Shown here: piece by piece, positions 21,507 to 26,333 of the stretch
How positions within the stretch are numbered: the first letter of the stretch is position 1
Layout: every line of letters starts with the position of its first letter
The notes under the pieces: generated by a model
What the model saw: the letters and a program-made list of their open reading frames with translations, nothing else
The model's database searches: none
What the model was told of the DNA's origin: nothing
From: an uncultured Actinobaculum sp.
GTDB lineage: Bacteria; Actinomycetota; Actinomycetes; Actinomycetales; Actinomycetaceae
Assembly (NCBI GenBank): GCA_938020505.1
Contig: CALIHR010000013.1
Span: 1 to 26,333 of the forward strand
Direction: 5' to 3'
DNA: 26,333 nucleotides
Program-made: the position numbers and the translations under genes

Positions 21507-24071
21507 TCATACCTCGTCGAGAGGGACGAGGGCGCGGACTTCTTCGGGGGTCGCGGATGTCAGCGCCGCATCGGCGAGCGACTTGCACTCGCTGTACGAA
21601 TACGCCCTGACTTTCGCTTTGATCGAAGGGATGGCCGGGATCGAGCAGCTCAGCTCGTCCACGCCCAAGCCTACGAGGATCGGAACCGCCTGCGGGTCTG
21701 AGGCGACGCCGCCGCACACCCCGATCCACTTGCCCTTCTCGTGCAGGGCCTCGGCCGCCTGGCCGATGAGAGCCAAAATCGAGGGGTCGCATGCGTCGAC
21801 CTGTGCGGCGACTTTGGCGTTTCCCCGGTCCATGGCCAGGGTGTAGCTCGTCAGGTCGTTCGAGCCGACGCTGAAGAAATCGAGGCCTTCCTCCGCGGCG
21901 AACTGTTTGGCCATCACGCCGACGGAAGGAACCTCCATCATGATGCCCAGACTCACCTTGCCCCGGTAGCCGAGGTCCTCGGCCTCTTCGTCCCACATCG
22001 CCTTCGCGCGGCGCCAGTCGCTGATGGTGGCGACCATCGGGAACATGACGTGGAGCTTGGCCCCTTCATCCGCGGCGCGGAGGATCGCGCGGATCTGCGG
22101 GCGCAGAGTCTCGGGGCGGTCGAGGCCCACCCGCACTCCGCGCAGGCCGAGGAACGGGTTGTCCTCCTCTCCGAGGGGGAGGTACGCGAGCGGCTTGTCT
22201 CCGCCGACGTCGAGCGTGCGAATGACGAGCGGCTGACCGGGCGCCAAGGCGCGCGCGCAGTCCGCGTAGATCGCGACCTGCTCCTCTTCGCTGGGCGCGT
22301 CGGCGCGTCCGAGGAAGACGAATTCGCTGCGCAGAAGGCCGACGCCCTCGGCGCCCTTCGTCTGGGATTCCTTTGCGTCGTCGACCCCGCCGATGTTGGC
22401 GACCACTTGCACGCGCCTGCCGTCGGAGGTGACCGCCGGCTCGTCCTTCTTCGCGTATTCGGCGGCCTTGCGGGCCTCGATTCGCTTCTGGCGCTTGCGA
22501 ACGGCGGAAAGGTCGGCCTCGGAAAGGTTCGTCCGCAGCTCGCCGGAGGTTCCGTCGAGGACCGCCCGAGTGCCGTCTTCGAGGTCGAGGACGGCGTTTT
22601 CAATTCCGGCGATCGCGGGAATGTCGAGCGAGCGCGCGATGATCGCGACGTGGGAGGAGGCCCCGCCGGTGACGGTCGCGAATCCGACGACCTTCGAACG
22701 GTCGAGGTGAGCCGTGTCCGAAGGCGTCAGCTCCTCGGCCACGAGGATCGTGTTTTCGGGAAGCTCCGGGCGTTCGAGTTTTTGCCCGGTGATCTCTTGG
22801 AGCACGCGGACGCCGGCGTCGCGCACGTCCGTGGCGCGTCCGGCGAGCACCTCGTTGCCCAGCGACTCGAGCTGGTCCGCGAACGTCGTGTAGGCGTTGC
22901 GCCAGGCGAAAGCGGCGCTCTTTCCTTCGTTCACGGCGACATTGGCCAGGTGGAGGAGCTCAGGATCCTGCAGCAGCTCCTCGTGCGCGGAGAAGATGGC
23001 GGCGCGTTCCTCGTCGCCTTGCTTGCGCAAACCGTCGGCCAGCTCCCCCAGGGACCACAGCGCGCGGTTGAGCCCGTCGCGCAGGGTGCGCCGCTCGTCG
23101 GCCGGGTTGAGCCCCGCCTCGACGATGGTGAACTCCTGCGTGCGCAGCTGGACGAGCGCGCCTACGGCCAGGCCCGGCGAAGCGGGAATGCCGAGGTAGA
23201 GGTCGGGGTCCTCCGAGCGGCGGGCCGGCGGCTCTTGCGCGGGAGCGGCTTGCTCGGGGGCGGCCTGTGCCGAACCCGGCGAGCCTGCGGGCACGGGCTC
23301 TTCCCCGAGGCCGCCGCTGATCGCCTCAATGACTTCGGTGAGCGCGCGCTCAGCGTCGGGTCCGACGGCGCTGACCTCGACCTCCTGACCGTGGGCGAGG
23401 CCCAGGCCCATGATGGCGACGATCGATTTCGCGTTGGCGGTGTTTCCCTGGGAGGCCAGCTTGATGTCGCTCTCGAAGCCCTTGGCCAGGGCGACGAGAG
23501 TCGCGGCGGGCCGCGCGTGCAAGCCCGTCGGGTTGGGGATGGCAACCGTGCCGGTGAAGGCCTCGCCCCCGCCGCCGGCCGATGCGCGGGCCTTCGGCGC
23601 GGCGGGCTCGATCGTGGCGGCCAAGGACCTTCCGCCGACCACCATCCCGGTTTCGGGCCGGATCGAGCCGATCGCGTCCATATTGGCCACGACCACCTGG
23701 GTGAGCAGGCTTTTCGCCTCGCGGGCCACCCGGTCGACGTCGAAGGTTATGAGCTTGTCGCCGGCGTCGACTTTGTCGCCCCTGGCGACGTGGGGCGTGA
23801 ACCCGCGTCCTTCCAGGCCGACGGTTTCAAGGCCGATGTGGATGAGGATCTCGATCCCCTCCGGTGTGCGTATCGTGAGGGCGTGATGGGCGTTTTGGAG
23901 ATCGGCGATCTCTCCCGAAACCGGAGCGAATACCGTGCCGTCGAAAGGGTCGATGGAGAATCCATCGCCGACCATCTTCTGTGCGAAGACGGGATCGGGA
24001 ACGCTTTCGATCGGCACCATGACACCGGTCAACGGGGCAAGGACTTGGACATGGGCCGTCTTTGGACTCAT
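21507..24071 (-). CDS. Fused PTS EIIA-Glc - HPr - Enzyme I
   Basis: An 854-residue triple fusion that takes phosphate from PEP and passes it along the PTS. EIIA-Glc type domain (1-150): His78 in ILIHIG is the phospho-site, with His63 as likely partner. HPr (170-255): NPTGLHARPAA gives phospho-His185, and Ser216 in AKSIVAIM matches the regulatory serine. Enzyme I (290-854): TVTGGASSHVAIIAR gives phospho-His474, followed by FFSVGSNDLTSY and Cys786 in GVCGG of the PEP-binding domain. The same domain order occurs in NagF-type proteins of other bacteria. A start seven codons upstream (24092) is possible, but the ATG at 24071 is chosen because AAAGGAGG (24082-24089) lies 10 bases before it. It is upstream of and coupled to the EIIBC gene. 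It is the only EI/HPr in the window. Confidence 0.94.
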   Translation of the reverse strand: MSPKTAHVQVLAPLTGVMVPIESVPDPVFAQKMVGDGFSIDPFDGTVFAPVSGEIADLQNAHHALTIRTPEGIEILIHIGLETVGLEGRGFTPHVARGDKVDAGDKLITFDVDRVAREAKSLLTQVVVANMDAIGSIRPETGMVVGGRSLAATIEPAAPKARASAGGGGEAFTGTVAIPNPTGLHARPAATLVALAKGFESDIKLASQGNTANAKSIVAIMGLGLAHGQEVEVSAVGPDAERALTEVIEAISGGLGEEPVPAGSPGSAQAAPEQAAPAQEPPARRSEDPDLYLGIPASPGLAVGALVQLRTQEFTIVEAGLNPADERRTLRDGLNRALWSLGELADGLRKQGDEERAAIFSAHEELLQDPELLHLANVAVNEGKSAAFAWRNAYTTFADQLESLGNEVLAGRATDVRDAGVRVLQEITGQKLERPELPENTILVAEELTPSDTAHLDRSKVVGFATVTGGASSHVAIIARSLDIPAIAGIENAVLDLEDGTRAVLDGTSGELRTNLSEADLSAVRKRQKRIEARKAAEYAKKDEPAVTSDGRRVQVVANIGGVDDAKESQTKGAEGVGLLRSEFVFLGRADAPSEEEQVAIYADCARALAPGQPLVIRTLDVGGDKPLAYLPLGEEDNPFLGLRGVRVGLDRPETLRPQIRAILRAADEGAKLHVMFPMVATISDWRRAKAMWDEEAEDLGYRGKVSLGIMMEVPSVGVMAKQFAAEEGLDFFSVGSNDLTSYTLAMDRGNAKVAAQVDACDPSILALIGQAAEALHEKGKWIGVCGGVASDPQAVPILVGLGVDELSCSIPAIPSIKAKVRAYSYSECKSLADAALTSATPEEVRALVPLDEV

Positions 24072-24089
24072 GGAGGAAGTCCCTCCTTT
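24072..24089 (-). promoter_or_regulatory. Shine-Dalgarno sequence paired in a small hairpin
   Basis: GGAGG (24082-24086) can pair with CCTCC (24072-24076) around a 5-base loop, directly before the ATG of the PTS fusion gene. The stem would mask the ribosome binding site and might set a low or regulated translation rate. Confidence 0.45.
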
Positions 24090-24154
24090 CAAGGCTCTGC
24101 CGCGAGGCTACTTGACGCGAAGTCTATGCGACTGCGAGCGATTTAACGAGAGTT

Positions 24155-24190
24155 TTCCACAAAATGTACGAGGTTCCACACTTGAGTATA
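24155..24190 (-). promoter_or_regulatory. Candidate PTS promoter with TGTGGAA direct repeats
   Basis: On the minus strand TATACT (24185-24190) is a good -10; no convincing -35 is seen. Two TGTGGAA copies follow (24174-24180 and 24155-24161), 19 bp apart and just downstream of the predicted start site, where a repressor could bind. Confidence 0.35.
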
Positions 24191-24236
24191 CGGAGTCCGA
24201 CGGTCCGGTGAGAGGAACGTATGCCATGATCGGGCT

Positions 24237-24638
24237 ATGCGTTGGAATCCGCTCGTTCCCGAGTTGTCCGTCAGCGACATCTTCGCGAGCCTCGACTTCT
24301 ACGTCAAAGGAGTCGGTTTTCGGATCCTCTTCTCCAGGGAGGATCCCTTGTTCGCGTGCCTCGGACTCAACGGCGCCCAACTCATGCTCGAAGAAGACCG
24401 CCCAGAGTTCGCCGGCCGCGTCCGTGCGCCGAGGGGCCGGGGGGTGAGCCTTCAGATCGAAGTTCCCGACGTCGGCGCCGCGCGCTCGCGGCTGACGGCG
24501 CTGGGCGTCCGGCCGTTTCGGGACCTGCGGCAGATTTGGTATGAAACAGGCGCCCGTGGCGCCAAACTCGAAGGCCAGACGGAGTTCGTGGTCCAAGACC
24601 CCGACGGATACCTGATCCGGTTGGTCGAGGTGCTTTAG
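24237..24638 (+). CDS. VOC/glyoxalase-bleomycin resistance superfamily protein
   Basis: A 133-residue single-module VOC protein. It begins with the typical VPELSVSDIFASLDFYVKGVGFRILF, followed by beta-strand pairs (FACLGLNGAQLMLEED, RGVSLQIEVPDV, ARSRLTALGV) and ends with QDPDGYLIRLVEVL, where the Glu near the C-terminus is a common metal ligand. The classic bleomycin-binding pattern is not obvious, so I do not call resistance; substrates of such proteins cannot be read from sequence. The ATG at 24237 has no ribosome binding site, and CATGAT lies six bases upstream. It is divergent from the PTS operon and followed by a small hairpin (24672-24690). Confidence 0.85.
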   Translation: MRWNPLVPELSVSDIFASLDFYVKGVGFRILFSREDPLFACLGLNGAQLMLEEDRPEFAGRVRAPRGRGVSLQIEVPDVGAARSRLTALGVRPFRDLRQIWYETGARGAKLEGQTEFVVQDPDGYLIRLVEVL

Positions 24639-24671
24639 GAACACCGGGACACTCGATACCCCAGGTTGGGG

Positions 24672-24690
24672 ATGCAAAATGGTTTTGCAT
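24672..24690 (+). terminator. Hairpin after the VOC gene
   Basis: ATGCAAAA (24672-24679), loop TGG, TTTTGCAT (24683-24690): a perfect 8-bp stem 34 bases after the stop codon. It is AT-rich and preceded by a CCCC/GGGG pair at about 24660-24671. Confidence 0.45.
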
Positions 24691-24785
24691 GCCAACTACG
24701 GCGGGTCCTGTGTGGCTCGCTGCGGGAGGACCGGTGCGCTGTTGTCTGCTCGGAGCCGCGTCTGAAGCCGGCCGATGGCCAGCGG

Positions 24786-24950
24786 TCATTTTTCGTGCCG
24801 GGCGACCTCGAACCCGAGGGGCTCGACGCGCGTTCCGCGGCAGGCGCCATCCTCGGGCCTGCCAGTGGGGAGCGCGACGACCCGTCGCTCGCACTTCTCG
24901 CGGGAATTCCAGCGCGTGACGACGAAGTGTCGGCTTTCCCCGATCAGCAT
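24786..24950 (-). CDS. Small hypothetical protein, 54 residues
   Basis: A 54-codon frame starting MLIGESRHFVVTRW and ending FEVARHEK, with no family that I recognise. In favour of it being real: 45 of 54 third positions are G or C, matching the genome, while competing plus-strand frames look less biased; it fills a 385-bp gap between two confident genes. Two cysteines (Cys20, Cys37) and clusters of Arg are visible. Against it: the Shine-Dalgarno sequence is weak (GGGGAAG). A direct repeat TTCCCCGATCA (24936-24946 and 24956-24966) flanks the start codon. It could also be the remnant of a longer gene. The remaining bases of the gap (24691-24785 and 24967-25023) show only a CCCC-AAAA-GGGG hairpin at 24982-24993. 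Confidence 0.4.
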   Translation of the reverse strand: MLIGESRHFVVTRWNSREKCERRVVALPTGRPEDGACRGTRVEPLGFEVARHEK

Positions 24951-25023
24951 TGGACTTCCCCGATCACCGGGCGGCGGCGTCCCCCAAAAGGGGTCTTGCT
25001 CGGCAAGCGCCGATCCCGCAGCC

Positions 25024-26115
25024 TCAGCGTGCCGGCACGGCGGTTCCCGGGTTGCGGAGGATCTCCATCAGCGGCACATTGACGAAAAGTCTGTCTCTGC
25101 CGGCTCTTCTGTCGTCCAGCGCGCCCGCGGCGACCAGCTCTTCCAGACGTTTGGTCGCCGTGGGGCGCGTGACGTTGCAGGCGTTTTCGACGTCGGCGAT
25201 TCGGCAGTACGGGCGTTCGAAGAGCAGGTCCAGGAGGTCGGCGTTCGAACCGCCCCGATTTGGGCGCATTTGTTCCCGAATCGTGCGGCGAGCCTCTTGA
25301 ATTCTGTCAATGGTTGCGAGCGTCTCCTCAGAAGTCGATTGCACGGCGCTCAGCATGAAGGAAAGCCACTCTTGCCAGGCGCCGTCTCGTGTCACGGCCA
25401 GGAGACGGTCGTAGTACTCGTTTTTGTTTTCGATGATGTAGCGGGAAAGGCAGAGAACCGGCTCGCTCAAAAGCCTCCTTTCGATGAGCATGAGGATGTT
25501 GAGGATCCTTCCTGTGCGCCCGTTGCTGTCCGTGAAAGGGCGGATTGCTTCGAACTGGCAGTGGGCGACCGCCATCGCGGCCAATGGGTCGAGCTCGTCT
25601 CCGATGTGAACGATCTTCTCCCAATCCCCGAGCTTGCGGGCGATGAGATCTTTGCTCTCGGGGGGCGTGTACCGGCGTTCCGAGGTCGTGGAGTTTCCGA
25701 TGAAAGTGCCGGGCAAAGACCTTAGCTCCATGTTGTAGCCGCTTATGTGGGAGCTTGCCTCGAGGGCGATATTCGTATTGAGGGGACGACGGCGAACCTC
25801 CTTGAGCCCGGCGAACAGAGCCTCCCGATAGCGCAAGTCTCCTTTACCGCTGGGTCCGGGGCGGCGCTCCTTGAGGTTTTCGTCTCGGAAGAGGTCGTCG
25901 GTTGTGGTCACGATATTTTCGATTTCCGAGCTTGCCTGTGCTTCGAGGAGAGAGGGGAGATGAGAATCTCTGGGTTGGGAATCTGTTTGACCGGCCTGAT
26001 CCAGTCCGGCGAGCGCCGCTCGCGCGTTCGCCGCCGCCCGAAGAATTGAGCGAGTCTCCAGTTCGTCGACGGGAGGGAACGGGAGTTCGTTGTAAGGAAG
26101 ATCAGGTTTCCACAT
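25024..26115 (-). CDS. Fic family protein with C-terminal winged helix; Arg at the catalytic His position
   Basis: A 363-residue Fic/DOC protein, a class that usually AMPylates target proteins. The N-terminal inhibitory helix motif is intact: SSEIEN with Ser62, Glu66 and Asn67 fits [S/T]xxxE[G/N], as in class II Fic proteins. The Fic core reads HCQFEAIRPFTDSNGRTGR. In the usual HPFx(D/E)GNGRxxR motif the catalytic His is replaced by Arg192 and the first Gly by Ser197, while Asn198, Arg200 and Arg203 remain. The C-terminal about 70 residues (NADLLDLLFERPYCRIADVENACNVTRPTATKRLEELVAAG) form a winged helix, suggesting DNA binding and self-regulation. There is no ribosome binding site; CAGAAT ends six bases before the ATG. 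No antitoxin gene is adjacent. Confidence 0.9.
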   Translation of the reverse strand: MWKPDLPYNELPFPPVDELETRSILRAAANARAALAGLDQAGQTDSQPRDSHLPSLLEAQASSEIENIVTTTDDLFRDENLKERRPGPSGKGDLRYREALFAGLKEVRRRPLNTNIALEASSHISGYNMELRSLPGTFIGNSTTSERRYTPPESKDLIARKLGDWEKIVHIGDELDPLAAMAVAHCQFEAIRPFTDSNGRTGRILNILMLIERRLLSEPVLCLSRYIIENKNEYYDRLLAVTRDGAWQEWLSFMLSAVQSTSEETLATIDRIQEARRTIREQMRPNRGGSNADLLDLLFERPYCRIADVENACNVTRPTATKRLEELVAAGALDDRRAGRDRLFVNVPLMEILRNPGTAVPAR

Positions 26116-26121
26116 GGAAAA

Positions 26122-26151
26122 ATTCTGGACACGGGATTCTTGACGTGTAAA
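26122..26151 (-). promoter_or_regulatory. fic promoter, leaderless
   Basis: On the minus strand TTTACA (26146-26151), an 18-base spacer and CAGAAT (26122-26127), which ends six bases before the ATG. The -35 lies within the palindromic operator described next. Confidence 0.45.
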
Positions 26152-26205
26152 AAAGTCGCCAAATTTTTTACACGTTTTTGGAACGTGTAAAAATTCTTTA
26201 CATGT
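26143..26205. promoter_or_regulatory. Double palindromic operator upstream of fic
   Basis: Four half-sites of the type ACGTGTAAA. The first pair, ACGTGTAAAAAA (26143-26154) and TTTTTTACACGT (26164-26175), is perfect over 12 bp with a 9-base centre. The second pair (26183-26191 and 26197-26205) has one mismatch and a 5-base centre. The left half-site overlaps the predicted -35. The C-terminal winged helix of the Fic protein is a natural candidate binder. Confidence 0.65.
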
Positions 26206-26257
26206 GCCAACAAGAACTCGGCGCGTTCCGAAAGGCTGAGGCGCGCGTTGGAAGCGC

Positions 26258-26278
26258 GAAAAACATGCCGAAAAGGCA
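26258..26278 (-). terminator. Short terminator after tRNA-Phe
   Basis: Minus-strand TGCC-TTTTC-GGCA (26266-26278) is followed by TGTTTTT (26259-26265). The stem is short, but this is one of the few hairpins here with a T-tract. Confidence 0.5.
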
Positions 26279-26279
26279 G

Positions 26280-26333
26280 TGGCTCCGACCGGCGTCGATC
26301 CGGTGACCTTTCGATTTTCAGTCGAACGCTCTA
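26280..26333 (-). tRNA. tRNA-Phe (GAA), 3' part; 5' end beyond the window
   Basis: Reading the minus strand inward from the window end: D-arm end TAGAGC, anticodon stem TTCGA/TCGAA with loop CTGAAAA (anticodon GAA), variable AGGTC, T stem ACCGG/CCGGT with loop ATCGACG, acceptor 3' strand CGGAGCC and discriminator A. CCA is not encoded. The T-loop has A at position 54 where nearly all tRNAs have T. About 20 bases of the 5' end are missing. Confidence 0.92.

Noticed and set aside
21741..24146. 801-codon plus-strand ORF antisense to the PTS fusion gene
   Set aside because: High-GC shadow of a confidently identified gene.
24237..24638. Bleomycin resistance gene
   Set aside because: Only the general VOC fold is supported; resistance-specific features cannot be seen.

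Overview
The window is high-GC DNA with strong G/C preference at third codon positions. It has several actinobacterial hallmarks: a purF-purM pair flanked by a sterol-carrier-like gene and DUF3073, DUF3618 and Holin-X-type small membrane proteins, a DUF6318-type lipoprotein, a 13E12/DUF222 HNH gene, and many genes that look leaderless. The source is almost certainly an actinomycete, and the gene content fits Actinomycetaceae (Actinomyces/Schaalia-like). No species can be named from the sequence.

Layout. 1-642: 3' end of NADP-type glutamate dehydrogenase. 716-4369 (minus): fructose PTS pair, fruK then fruA, split by an unusual 432-bp AT-richer gap of decayed ~24-bp tandem repeats; fruK has a 17-bp tandem duplication across its start codon. 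4608-9887: SCP2-like gene, RNB ribonuclease, purF, purM, then DUF3073 convergent. 10016-10971 (minus): DUF3618 plus Holin-X envelope pair, divergent from tpx (11144-11638). 11662-14042 (minus): membrane phosphodiester glycosidase overlapping a GT2-GtrA fusion. 14364-15493 (minus): PadR regulator with a HAAS/DUF1700-like membrane protein. 15760-17339: DUF6318 lipoprotein overlapping a secreted, possibly PKD-like, protein. 17509-19512: DUF222/HNH nuclease with a large low-complexity insertion. 19709-24071 (minus): an EIIA-HPr-EI triple-fusion PTS protein followed by a beta-glucoside-type EIIBC that carries a second EIIB domain without the phosphorylatable Cys. 24237-24638: VOC/glyoxalase protein. 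24786-24950 (minus): a 54-codon ORF with coding-like third positions. 25024-26115 (minus): Fic protein with the inhibitory motif intact but Arg at the catalytic His position, preceded by palindromic operator-like repeats. 26280-26333 (minus): 3' part of tRNA-Phe running off the window.

How the parts fit. The triple-fusion protein could supply phosphoryl groups both to its neighbouring EIIBC and, through HPr, to FruA, which has no EI or HPr beside it. The purine genes form the usual actinobacterial block, with an RNB ribonuclease between the SCP-like gene and purF. The glycosidase/GT2-GtrA pair looks like a lipid-linked-sugar export and trimming module. Convergent gene pairs are separated by strong hairpins at 657-698, 9630-9673 and 19643-19676. 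Eight genes lack a well-placed Shine-Dalgarno sequence and instead carry a -10-like hexamer six or seven bases before the start codon. No CRISPR array, insertion sequence or prophage was seen.
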